The notes under the pieces: generated by a model
The model's input: the letters and a program-made list of their open reading frames with translations, nothing else
Told to the model about the DNA's origin: nothing
The model's database searches: none
Translations under genes and position numbers: made by a program
Shown here: in pieces, positions 1 to 7,035 of the stretch
Numbering within the stretch: position 1 is the first letter of the stretch
Layout: every line of letters starts with the position of its first letter
DNA from: Bacteroidales bacterium
GTDB lineage: Bacteria; Bacteroidota; Bacteroidia; Bacteroidales; P3
Assembly: GCA_017439185.1 (NCBI GenBank)
Contig: JAFRTM010000025.1
Coordinates: forward strand, 1 to 40,715
Direction of reading: 5' to 3'
DNA: 40,715 nt

Positions 1-123
1 CGGTGTGTTGGCGTCGTGATGGGTGCAGCCCAGCATCCTGTAGTAGTGTTTGCCACGCTGTTTGAATCCTACCACGTTGTCAAGTTTTCCATGAAACTTG
101 AAAAGTTCATTGGTTTTTGCCAT
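1..123 (-). CDS. DUF6266-like protein, 5' end only (partial)
   Basis: Only the first 41 codons are inside the window; the gene continues beyond the left edge. The N-terminus reads MAKTNELFKFHGKLDNVVGF, followed by a basic RG-x-x-Y-x-RM stretch. This is the pattern of the Bacteroidota DUF6266 family, short proteins of unknown function that start with a GKL/GKV-x-x-VV segment and then an RG...R motif. The same pattern opens the complete protein at 33492-34232. The ATG at 121-123 is the only start near the beginning of the conserved block. No TAnnTTTG promoter is evident just upstream. Function is unknown. The family call is from remembered pattern and is moderately sure. Confidence 0.6.
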   Translation of the reverse strand, partial: MAKTNELFKFHGKLDNVVGFKQRGKHYYRMLGCTHHDANTP

Positions 124-257
124 AATGTTGTTCCTTTCTTTTGTTAAGTGTGAATAATTAATTTTGAAGGTCCTTCTAATGGTAAGACGGGTGAGTGAGA
201 AAAAAAAAAGGTGTTTTTTTGAAGTTTTTTTTTCGCGGAGGGGGAAAAGCTATCGTT

Positions 258-290
258 GCAAGGTAATGTGCCTCCGGCACACTACCTTGC
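258..290. repeat. 15-bp-stem inverted repeat
   Basis: The left arm 258-272 (GCAAGGTAATGTGCC) and right arm 276-290 (GGCACACTACCTTGC) are complementary except for one position, with loop TCC. No T-run follows on either strand, so this is not a standard intrinsic terminator. The right half of the left arm plus the loop is also complementary to 311-319. Confidence 0.7.
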
Positions 291-344
291 TCTCATATAG
301 GAGGCAAGTAGGAGGCACATTCGATAGAAGCCCGTATATCGGCT

Positions 345-377
345 GGGGTATTATATATCTGTAAAGATATATACCCC
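345..377. repeat. inverted repeat GGGGTAT...ATACCCC
   Basis: A GC clamp (GGGG/CCCC) closes an AT-rich stem with a small bulge and the loop TGTAAA. It lies about 55 bp downstream of the first hairpin. No T-run follows. Role unknown. Confidence 0.55.
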
Positions 378-499
378 GCCGAAGGGGGTAGGGCTGAGAA
401 ATGAGGGTTAAGAGAGGGAGCCTTTACGTATGTTAAGAAAGTTAGATTACTGATTGTTAACAAAATACCGATTTGTTGATAAAAAGACTGAATTCAACT

Positions 500-529
500 C
501 TGCCAATTGCAAAAAAAGTCGTATCTTTG
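500..529 (+). promoter_or_regulatory. Bacteroidota-type promoter for the 548 gene
   Basis: The -7 element TATCTTTG lies at 522-529. The -33 box at 500-502 reads CTG rather than TTG. Transcription would begin about 10 bases before the ATG at 548. This argues against the TTG start at 473, which lies upstream of the promoter. Confidence 0.65.
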
Positions 530-547
530 CAGCGACATATAGAAATC

Positions 548-1462
548 ATGTCAGAATATAAAAAAAATATTATAAAGAGCGATGCAACATTGTCGGGGGA
601 CGATGTTTCTGACATGGTTATTGATAGAAGTCCTGCTTTATTACGTGATTTCAAATTCTTTATGGCGTCACTTGAGGGGTATGCGATAGCGGGAGGAATC
701 GAAACTGCACTGCATACGAGGGAAGATATTGAAATAGCAGAGATAATGCTCAAAAATCCGGATATTCCGGAGTGGGCAATTAGAAATTATATGAGACTGT
801 CACTTGCGTGTGCAAAGCAGTCGATGAGAGAAGAAAGTGCGGGAGATGAGGGAAGAGAATCAGATCGATTGGCGCTGGTTATAGAATCCCAACAAGCGAC
901 AATAAATTCCCAGCAAGCAACGATAGAATCTCAGCAAGCAACGATAGAATCCCAACAGTCTAAATATGCGGAACTAGTCGACTTGCTTGAGGGAAGGTCA
1001 AGAGGGTTGAAAGAGGTGCGGCGGCATATTGGTGAAGAGAGTAAGGCAAAAGTAAAGGAACTAAAAGGCAACCCGTGGTGGAAAAAGGCGATAGACAAGT
1101 TGTCCAAGACGCGTGTGGCAGGGGATAGTGGGCTTATGTATATAGAGAAAGTGGAAGATAGTTACGAGTATTTGAAGTGGAACGGTAAAAATGTAGAACT
1201 GCTTCGCTTTATAAAAAATACAGAAAGGTATATTGGGTGGTACGCACCGGAGGAGGTAGGAAAGTATGCTCGTTCAAAAGTGAAGAAAAAAAAGATGCAC
1301 CATTGGGCTCCGTTCGGATATATTTTTAATGTTGAAAATTTGTCCAGGATGTATGACCAGCACAGATGCGAGCTTGAGGATGAGGATGCTCAATTCGGTG
1401 TAATTGATGAATTGTACCCCCAAAAAACGAGTAAAAAAAGCCTCAAGGAAAAAATAAGATAA
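548..1462 (+). CDS. hypothetical coiled-coil protein
   Basis: I do not recognise this 304-residue protein. The frame is open from a TTG at 473, but a promoter -7 box at 522-529 makes the ATG at 548 the likely start. No signal peptide or membrane segment is visible. Residues about 112-138 contain three full copies and one partial copy of a seven-residue unit of the type ESQQATI, encoded by a 21-bp tandem repeat; this fits a coiled coil and is prone to copy-number change. The part after it is rich in Lys, Trp and Tyr (NPWWKKAIDK, RYIGWYAPEEVGKYA). Base composition is more AT-rich than the housekeeping genes of the window, suggesting acquisition. It has its own promoter and a terminator at 1484-1526, so it is probably monocistronic. 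Confidence 0.75.
   Translation: MSEYKKNIIKSDATLSGDDVSDMVIDRSPALLRDFKFFMASLEGYAIAGGIETALHTREDIEIAEIMLKNPDIPEWAIRNYMRLSLACAKQSMREESAGDEGRESDRLALVIESQQATINSQQATIESQQATIESQQSKYAELVDLLEGRSRGLKEVRRHIGEESKAKVKELKGNPWWKKAIDKLSKTRVAGDSGLMYIEKVEDSYEYLKWNGKNVELLRFIKNTERYIGWYAPEEVGKYARSKVKKKKMHHWAPFGYIFNVENLSRMYDQHRCELEDEDAQFGVIDELYPQKTSKKSLKEKIR
881..964 (+). repeat. 21-bp tandem repeat inside the coiled-coil gene
   Basis: Units begin at 881, 902, 923 and 944 (the last is partial). Each encodes I-E/N-S-Q-Q-A-T. The exact 21-bp period keeps the heptad in frame, so gain or loss of a unit would lengthen or shorten the coil without a frameshift. Confidence 0.75.
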
Positions 1463-1483
1463 AATACTAATAATCAGAGTTAT

Positions 1484-1526
1484 AACAGGGTGACTAGTCA
1501 TTGACTGGTCACCCCTTGTTTTTTTG
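1484..1526 (+). terminator. intrinsic terminator after the coiled-coil gene
   Basis: A stem formed by AACAGGGTGACTAGTCA and its near-complement TGACTGGTCACCCCTTGTT is followed by a run of T. It sits 20 bases after the stop codon. Confidence 0.8.
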
Positions 1527-1530
1527 TGAT

Positions 1531-1608
1531 GTTGAATTTTTGCACTGCGTTCCGAGAGTCGGGGCGTGGCTGGCAAGGCTTTTCTTGCCGAATTCAAAAA
1601 AATTCAAC
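1531..1608. repeat. nested inverted repeats before the sigma-like gene
   Basis: GTTGAATTTTT at 1531-1541 and AAAAATTCAAC at 1598-1608 form a perfect 11-bp inverted repeat. Inside it is a 6-bp hairpin, GGCAAG/CTTGCC, at 1572-1589. The right arm ends two bases before the ATG at 1611. The structure would enclose the translation start region of the next gene, or act as a paired operator. Confidence 0.6.
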
Positions 1609-1610
1609 AT

Positions 1611-2396
1611 ATGTCAGGATTTAATGACAAAAACAGAAGAGGTCTGGCGTTGAGCGATGCCGAGACCGAGAGAGTTTACCTTATTATTAACGAGATGGTG
1701 GAGAGGATGGATTTCCTGAGGCGGTGGCCGTCGCTGAGGGAGGAGTGCAAGATAGCGGCCCAGGACAAGGTGCTGTTTGGCGGCGGCTGGAGAGACTGCG
1801 AGGGTTGGGACGACGAGAAAGTGAGAGGTGCGTGGCTTTGGAGAACGGTGAGAAGGATGTGTCTGGACCTGGTGAGGGTGAAAGGCCGTACATTCGTGGA
1901 GAGCCGAGAGGAGTTGGCGGAGCCGGCAGCTGGCGAGGAGAGGATGATTGGGGAGGAATTGCTGAAGGAGATGGAGGGTGTGGAGCAGTGGCTGAGTGAG
2001 AGCCGATGGGGAGAGAAGGGCATTGATGTGTCGGACGAGGCGAAGGAGAACCACGCGAGCAACCTGACGAACAGGGAGGCCGGTGAGATGGTGGCAGCGG
2101 CGTTGGAAGAGCTGAGGGGAAGGTATGGCGCTGCTGCCATTGTGTTCGGGATTGTAGATTATTTCGGGAACACTACGGAGAATGGCACGGAGAGCCGTGT
2201 CTGGGGCCACCGTCTGGTGGCTGCGATGCCAGAGCGGGTGAAGAGGGAATTGGAGCAGCAGGGATATAAGGTAAGCGAGGCACAAGGGAGTGCCGAATTG
2301 AGGGAGGAGATAAGGCTGGCAATCAAGCGTTTGGAGAGAAAGGAGAAAAAAAAGTGGCAAGAAAAAGGGGATTTTTTCGGAGAACAAACGTCTTGA
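1611..2396 (+). CDS. hypothetical protein with sigma-factor-like segment
   Basis: The protein has 261 residues from the ATG at 1611; a GTG at 1566 lies inside the inverted-repeat leader and is less likely. I do not recognise the full protein. Residues about 45-90 contain AAQDKVLF...WDDEKVRGAWLWRT followed by VRRMCLDLVRVKGR. This resembles the end of region 2 in ECF sigma factors, where a WL-x-x-I-x-x-N/R-x-x-x-D-x-x-R helix precedes a basic stretch. A clear region 4 helix-turn-helix is not visible; the C-terminal half is Glu/Arg-rich and probably helical. It precedes a small unknown gene and a primase-helicase on the same strand, suggesting a role in the same replication or mobile module. A divergent sigma factor is one option; a DNA-binding accessory protein is another. 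Confidence 0.65.
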   Translation: MSGFNDKNRRGLALSDAETERVYLIINEMVERMDFLRRWPSLREECKIAAQDKVLFGGGWRDCEGWDDEKVRGAWLWRTVRRMCLDLVRVKGRTFVESREELAEPAAGEERMIGEELLKEMEGVEQWLSESRWGEKGIDVSDEAKENHASNLTNREAGEMVAAALEELRGRYGAAAIVFGIVDYFGNTTENGTESRVWGHRLVAAMPERVKRELEQQGYKVSEAQGSAELREEIRLAIKRLERKEKKKWQEKGDFFGEQTS

Positions 2397-2437
2397 ATAC
2401 GGAGGGCAATGAAGCTCTGCCATAAAAGATTAACAAT

Positions 2438-2842
2438 ATGAAAGTAAATTTAGAAATCGCGGAGAAGATCCGCAACGAGTACAGCCTGACACTTGAATCG
2501 GGCGGCAGGAGCATCAAACTTGGAATCCGCACGGCGGACATGGACTTGGAGCACCTGCCTCATGTGAAGCTGAAAGCGGGTATAGCTCCGTCGGCGCAAG
2601 AGAAAGAGCTTGTGGTTGCCATTTTGACAGTCGGCGGCCCCCATTTCTTCAGTCCCAAGAAGAAGGACTGGGAGAAGATCAGGCGCAATGCCAGCCTCTT
2701 CGACAATGTGCTCACATCGCGCAACATCGCAGGATTCTATCAGACGTGGTATTACCTGAAAAGCGACGAGTTCTACTTTCCGCTGGTATTCAACGAGGGA
2801 CTGAGTAAAAGAATGCGCGAGAGCGGTAAGAAAAAGCATTAA
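2438..2842 (+). CDS. hypothetical protein, 134 aa
   Basis: Unrecognised. It starts at ATG 2438, 41 bases after the sigma-like gene, with no signal peptide or membrane segment. Residues about 63-95 (AILTVGGPHFFSPKKKDWEK) and 105-122 (FYQTWYYLKSDEFYFPLVF) are aromatic and look like a compact globular fold. The C-terminus is basic (KRMRESGKKKH). The primase-helicase gene follows 77 bases later on the same strand, so the three genes may be cotranscribed. Codon use is close to that of the primase gene. No function is offered. Confidence 0.65.
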   Translation: MKVNLEIAEKIRNEYSLTLESGGRSIKLGIRTADMDLEHLPHVKLKAGIAPSAQEKELVVAILTVGGPHFFSPKKKDWEKIRRNASLFDNVLTSRNIAGFYQTWYYLKSDEFYFPLVFNEGLSKRMRESGKKKH

Positions 2843-2919
2843 CCCAGACACATAAAAACCAACATCGGTGTGGCAATCGGTGACGGCTGCCACATCGCAA
2901 ATAGAAATAAACAATTGAC

Positions 2920-4845
2920 ATGATTATGAAATACAACACTGCGTTTATCCCCGAAGGGGAAGAGGGTCTTCACTACGAGTTGCGGCTGATTGGCAACCAG
3001 ACTGACGAGAGCGGAAAACCCAAGGTGAAGTCGACTTATTTCAGGAGTTTAGAGGAACTGCAAGTGAGGATGGAAGAGCTGAGCCTTGAAGACTGGCAGG
3101 ATATAGCCTTCAACGCCTATTACACCATCAATCCGGTGAAAGCCGAAGTGGCAAAGACCTCACATAACCCCGACATTGCCGAGCGGCGAGATTTGCTCTT
3201 GGACCTTGACCCCATACGCCCGGCCAACACCATGGCCACCGAAGAGCAACGACAGGCCGCCTACGCGCAGGCCAAGGAGGCAATAGAATGGCTGAGCACC
3301 GAAGGTATAGAAGACATAGTGGTAGCCGATTCTGGCAACGGTGCACATCTACACTTATCGATTGCGATGGATAACACAGAAGAGAGCAGAAGAGTGGTTG
3401 AGGACTTTCTGAAACAGGCAGCCGAGAAGTTAGACACGGCGACGAGCCATGTTGACCAAGGCGTCCATAACGCCGCGAGACTCTGCCGTCTCTATGGCAG
3501 CGAGAACTGCAAGGGCAGCGACCCGGCCCTATGGCGCCGTAGCCGTATAAAAGAGCCCAAGACGTGGAGACGCGAAGTGGCCGAGAAGAACACAGACATA
3601 ATAAGACGGCTGGTGAAGGAGTGGCGAGAGCAGACAGTCCAATGCCAGCAAACATCTACTCCTGAGACACCTTCAGAAGAGCAAAAAAGCATAACGCAAA
3701 ACACAAGCTCGCTGATGCTGGCCACGGGATTGCTGAGCACGGCAGGGGTAGCCTACCGCCAGGAGTTGTTGGCCGACGGCACGATAATGCTGCGCCTGGA
3801 ACACTGTCCCTGGGAGAGCGAACACACCGGTGCCAGCAGGCCTTACGAAGCCTCCGTGATCATCGATAAAGAGGGGCGGTTGGGGTACAAGTGTTTTCAT
3901 GCCCATTGTGCCCTGCGAGGATGGAAAGAGCTGAGGGCCGAACTGAAACGCATGATACTCGCCAAGACGACCGCCGTGAGTGCCGAGCCGTGGCAGTGGG
4001 GCACCAGCAACAGCCACTGGATATCGCCGCTCGACCAACTGCATACACTTACAGACAACCCATTAGAAGGTCTTATAGAGACCGGGTTTTCCACGCTGGA
4101 CAGCCGATTGCGCGGTTTCCTGCCGGGGCAGCTCACGCTGCTTTGCGGCGACACCTCCTGCGGAAAGACCACCTTAGCCCTGAGCCTCACAATAAATCTC
4201 CTTGCCGCCGGGCGCAAAGTGGCCTACGTCTCGAACGAGATGAGTCCCAAGCTGCTCCTGGAACGCACTATGCAAGCCGCCGCCACGGCCGACGAGCTGG
4301 AGATGGGACGCTACGACTGGCAAGTGAAAGAGACGTCCAAAGAGGCCATCTGCCAAAGACTTCAAGGGATGGTGCAACACACCGGAGGTCCCTCGGCCAC
4401 CGCCATCCTCGCCTCGCTGACACAGATGAGAGGCGTAGATCTCATAGTTATCGACAACCTCATGAGTACCGACCTTGCCTCGGACGGGAACAGCATCTAT
4501 GAACAGCAGAAAGCCTTTGTTCAGACCCTCAGCCGACTGGCGCAAAGTCTCGACTGCCACGTTCTGCTGATAGCCCACAGCAAGAAGACCGGCAAAGAGC
4601 TGCCAAGAATAGGCGATATCTTCGGAAGCTCGAACATCGCCAACCTCTGCGACAACATAGTGATGCAGCACCGCTCCAGTCCCGACTTCGAGCAAAAGAT
4701 GCGCGCGTTCTACAAGAGCTCGCTCCCTGTGAATTTCGACAGCGACACCTACCTCGAAGTGATGAAGAACCGCACCTTCGGCGAGCTGGGCTGGTGTTCG
4801 CTGAACTACGATGTAAAGGGGAAGAGAGTGGTGGGGGGATGTTGA
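2920..4845 (+). CDS. AEP primase / RecA-type replicative helicase
   Basis: This 641-residue protein looks like a plasmid- or phage-type primase-helicase that would make primers and unwind DNA. In order: an archaeo-eukaryotic-type primase domain with the LDLD metal-binding motif (D95, D97) and a SGNGAHLHLS motif (138-147); a Cys/His cluster that may bind zinc (C296, H302, C325, H327, H329, C330); a RecA/DnaB-like ATPase with Walker A GDTSCGKT (410-417) and Walker B LIVID (508-512); and a GSSNIANLCDNIV segment (569-581) like the late motif of Twinkle/gp4 helicases. The start MIMK offers two close ATGs; the first is used here. The stop TGA (4843-4845) lies in the first unit of an 8-bp tandem repeat. 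No integrase or Rep protein is seen in the window. Confidence 0.85.
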   Translation: MIMKYNTAFIPEGEEGLHYELRLIGNQTDESGKPKVKSTYFRSLEELQVRMEELSLEDWQDIAFNAYYTINPVKAEVAKTSHNPDIAERRDLLLDLDPIRPANTMATEEQRQAAYAQAKEAIEWLSTEGIEDIVVADSGNGAHLHLSIAMDNTEESRRVVEDFLKQAAEKLDTATSHVDQGVHNAARLCRLYGSENCKGSDPALWRRSRIKEPKTWRREVAEKNTDIIRRLVKEWREQTVQCQQTSTPETPSEEQKSITQNTSSLMLATGLLSTAGVAYRQELLADGTIMLRLEHCPWESEHTGASRPYEASVIIDKEGRLGYKCFHAHCALRGWKELRAELKRMILAKTTAVSAEPWQWGTSNSHWISPLDQLHTLTDNPLEGLIETGFSTLDSRLRGFLPGQLTLLCGDTSCGKTTLALSLTINLLAAGRKVAYVSNEMSPKLLLERTMQAAATADELEMGRYDWQVKETSKEAICQRLQGMVQHTGGPSATAILASLTQMRGVDLIVIDNLMSTDLASDGNSIYEQQKAFVQTLSRLAQSLDCHVLLIAHSKKTGKELPRIGDIFGSSNIANLCDNIVMQHRSSPDFEQKMRAFYKSSLPVNFDSDTYLEVMKNRTFGELGWCSLNYDVKGKRVVGGC

Positions 4846-5057
4846 TATGTGGATATGTGGATAGGTGGATAGGTGGATAGGTGGATAGGTTGATAGGTTG
4901 ATAGGTGGATAGGTGGATAGGTTGATAGGTTGATAGGTTGATAGGTGGATAGGTGGATAGGTGGATAGGTTGATAGGTGGATAGGTTGATAGGTGGATAG
5001 GTGGATAGGTGGATAGGTTGATAGGTGGATAGGTGGATAGGTTGATAGGTTGATAGG
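4842..5057. repeat. 27-copy tandem repeat of an 8-bp unit
   Basis: Exactly 27 contiguous units of T(G/T)GATAGG run from 4842 to 5057; the first two end in ATG instead of AGG. Sixteen units carry G and eleven carry T at position two, in an irregular order. The array begins within the last codons of the primase-helicase gene. Neither the unit length nor the lack of spacers fits CRISPR. It may be an iteron-like binding array or origin, or a slippage-generated minisatellite. Antisense ORFs through it, rich in Ser, Thr, Tyr and Pro, are repeat artefacts. Confidence 0.9.
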
Positions 5058-5060
5058 TGG

Positions 5061-5136
5061 TTTGCTCTTTGAGCAAAGAGGTTTTCGCTTTGCAAAAGTC
5101 TCTTTCTCCGCTCAGCAAACAAGTAAACTTGTCTGC
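5061..5136. repeat. cluster of palindromes after the tandem repeat
   Basis: TTTGCTC (5061-5067) and GAGCAAA (5071-5077) form a 7-bp hairpin with a 3-base loop. GCAAACAAGT (5115-5124) and ACTTGTCTGC (5127-5136) form a second palindrome with one mismatch. Two variants of CGCTTTGC(A/G)AAAG lie between and after them (starting near 5086 and 5140). Together with the 8-bp array, this leaves 4846-5212 without a gene. The GCAAAC/GTTTGC half-motif recurs in the palindrome inside the macrodomain gene at 37839-37858. Confidence 0.6.
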
Positions 5137-5212
5137 CTTCGCTTTGCGAAAGAGGTCTTTGACATATTGGAACAATGGTTAGGTAGGCACTGAAATCTCT
5201 GGCCACTGACCA

Positions 5213-5755
5213 CTACTTAGGGTCGTCGTCGCGGGGGTCGCGGGCCAGGAACTCGGTGCCTTTCTCTTTCTTGAGGAGTTTGAGGGCCGCGTTGTCGGTG
5301 ATGGTGAGGAGGATGAAATACTCGCCGCCGACGTAGATGGCCTTGAGTTCGGCGGTGCCTTGGGGTGTCTCCCAGCGGCGGTCGGGATAGTTGTCGCGGG
5401 TGAGTTCTTGGGGTTCGCCGTATTGCATGCCGTATTTGTAGAGCTTGGTGTAAGCCATGTCGAAGTGGTTTTGGTCGCCGGTGACGACGCGGTAACGGCG
5501 TTCGAAGCGATAGACGGTGTTGGTCTTGGGGGTCACGTAGATGACCAGCTGGGCCTGGCGGTAGAAGTAGAAGAAGCAGCGGTTGGGGATGTCGAGCTGC
5601 TGGAGGTGCGACGCGTTGAGCCGGGAGGTGAGCTCGGGGAAAACGTCGTTGAAGGGGCGACCGAGTTCGACGCCGTCCATGGCGATATGCTGCTGGGCGC
5701 GGGCGCCGAGGGAGAGGAGGAGCGTCAGGGTTATTGCAAAAAGGGTGTGTTTCAT
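5213..5755 (-). CDS. secreted hypothetical protein, 180 aa
   Basis: Residues 1-20 (MKHTLFAITLTLLLSLGARA, then QQ) form a clear Sec signal peptide with an A-x-A cleavage site, so the mature protein is probably periplasmic. The rest has no motif I recognise. It is rich in aromatic residues and beta-like segments (RCFFYFYRQAQLVIYV, VYRFERRYRVV, AIYVGGEYFILLTI) and ends in an acidic RDDDPK tail. It starts 5 bases after the hflX stop on the same strand and is therefore probably the last gene of the minus-strand operon. Function unknown. Confidence 0.75.
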   Translation of the reverse strand: MKHTLFAITLTLLLSLGARAQQHIAMDGVELGRPFNDVFPELTSRLNASHLQQLDIPNRCFFYFYRQAQLVIYVTPKTNTVYRFERRYRVVTGDQNHFDMAYTKLYKYGMQYGEPQELTRDNYPDRRWETPQGTAELKAIYVGGEYFILLTITDNAALKLLKKEKGTEFLARDPRDDDPK

Positions 5756-5760
5756 AACGG

Positions 5761-7035
5761 TCAGTATAAGAAATTGTTATAAGGATATCTTATGGCGTGG
5801 ATGTGGCGGATACGTTCGTACATGGTGTCGCGTAGGCGGTCGATGTTCTGCCTGGACTGGGCGGAGATGAAGAGCGTGTCGCCCGAGGAGCGTCGGGCCA
5901 TCCAGGAGTCCTGGAGCATGGCGAGAGTCCAGTTGGCCTTGGTCTCGGGGGTGAGGTCGTCGGGGTCTTTGGGGGTGAAGGTGTAGGCGTCGATCTTGTT
6001 GAAGCAGAGGATGGTGGGCTTGTCGGCGGCGCCGATTTCCTCGAGGGTCTTGTTGACCGAGTCGATCTGTTCCTCGTAGTTGCGGTGGGAGATATCGACG
6101 ACATGGATGAGGAGGTCGGCTTCGCGCACCTCGTCGAGGGTGGACTTGAAGGATTCCACGAGACCGTGGGGGAGCTTGCGGATGAAGCCTACGGTGTCGG
6201 TGAGGAGGAACGGCAGGTTGGCGATGACCACCTTGCGGGTGGTGGTGTCGAGGGTGGCGAAGAGTTTGTTTTCGGCGAGGACGTCGCTCTTGGAGAGGAG
6301 GTTCATGAGTGTCGACTTGCCTACATTGGTATAGCCCACGAGGGCGACGCGCACGAGGCTTTCGCGGTTTTTGCGCTGCTGGACTTTCTGCTTGTCGATG
6401 GAAGAGAGGCGCTCCTTGAGGAGTGTGATCTTCTCGGTGATAAGTCGGCGGTCGGTCTCGATCTGGGTCTCGCCGGGGCCGCGCATGCCGATGCCGCCCC
6501 GCTGGCGCTCGAGGTGAGTCCAGAGGCGTGTGAGGCGCGGGAGCATATACTGGAGCTGGGCGAGTTCCACCTGAGTCTTGGCGATGGAGGTGCGAGCCCG
6601 CTTGGCGAAGATATCGAGGATGAGAGAGGTGCGGTCGAGGATGCGGCAGGAGAAGGCCTTCTCGAGGTTGCGGAGCTGGGTGGGCGAGAGCTCGTCGTCG
6701 AAGACGAGGAAGTCGGCGTCGAGAGCCTCCTTGTATTCGACGACCTCGTCGATTTTTCCGCTGCCGATATAGGTGCGTGAGTCGGGGCGTTCGAGGCGCT
6801 GGATGACCTGCTTGACCGGCACGCCGCCGGCGGTGGTGAGGAGGAAAGAGAGCTCGTTGAGGCACTCTTCGGCATATTCCATGGTGGTGCCCGACGGACA
6901 GACGCTGACAAGGATGGCCTTCTCCGGCACCTCGGCGGTGGAGAAGGTGTTACGTTCCTGTGGCGAAGGACGCCGGGTCTCCTCGCCGAGAGAGTTGCGG
7001 AACTTCCCTTGTTTATTTGGATTCCAGTTGGGCAT
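5761..7035 (-). CDS. hflX: ribosome-associated GTPase HflX
   Basis: HflX binds the large ribosomal subunit and can split stalled 70S ribosomes after stress. The 424-residue length is normal for the family. The N-terminal HflX domain includes SRTYIGSGKIDEV (86-98) and the glycine-rich linker GGIGMRGPGETQIETDRR (180-197). The GTPase domain shows G1 GYTNVGKS (234-241), G3 DTVG (280-283), G4 NKID (346-349) and G5 SAQ (391-393). The first 35 residues are a poorly conserved Asn/Arg-rich extension. Its start overlaps the end of the upstream glycosyltransferase gene by 23 bases, implying cotranscription. The call is secure. Confidence 0.97.
   Translation of the reverse strand: MPNWNPNKQGKFRNSLGEETRRPSPQERNTFSTAEVPEKAILVSVCPSGTTMEYAEECLNELSFLLTTAGGVPVKQVIQRLERPDSRTYIGSGKIDEVVEYKEALDADFLVFDDELSPTQLRNLEKAFSCRILDRTSLILDIFAKRARTSIAKTQVELAQLQYMLPRLTRLWTHLERQRGGIGMRGPGETQIETDRRLITEKITLLKERLSSIDKQKVQQRKNRESLVRVALVGYTNVGKSTLMNLLSKSDVLAENKLFATLDTTTRKVVIANLPFLLTDTVGFIRKLPHGLVESFKSTLDEVREADLLIHVVDISHRNYEEQIDSVNKTLEEIGAADKPTILCFNKIDAYTFTPKDPDDLTPETKANWTLAMLQDSWMARRSSGDTLFISAQSRQNIDRLRDTMYERIRHIHAIRYPYNNFLY

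Larger units (their letters stand above)
124..547. other. structured, gene-free intergenic region
   Basis: No convincing gene lies here; a 66-codon ORF (164-364) has no recognisable features. There is a run of 10 A (200-209) followed by T7 and T9 runs. A strong hairpin lies at 258-290: a 15-bp stem with one mismatch and a 3-base loop. The segment 267-275 (TGTGCCTCC) can instead pair with 311-319 (GGAGGCACA), so the two pairings exclude each other. A second hairpin lies at 345-377, with GGGGTAT pairing to ATACCCC around an AT-rich stem. The region could be a leader for the leftward gene, a small RNA, or a remnant of a mobile element. Confidence 0.5.

Noticed and set aside
164-364. 66-residue ORF in the left intergenic region
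   Set aside because: It runs through homopolymer tracts and hairpins, with no family resemblance.
1566-1610. GTG start for the sigma-like gene
   Set aside because: It lies within the inverted-repeat leader; the ATG at 1611 begins right after the right arm and is the more usual start.
4842-5057. CRISPR array
   Set aside because: The 8-bp units are contiguous with no spacers, and no cas genes are present.
4174-5206. Antisense ORFs of 333 and 225 residues with Ser-Thr-Tyr-Pro repeats
   Set aside because: The repeats come from the 8-bp array, which lacks stops in all frames on that strand; the rest is antisense to the primase-helicase.
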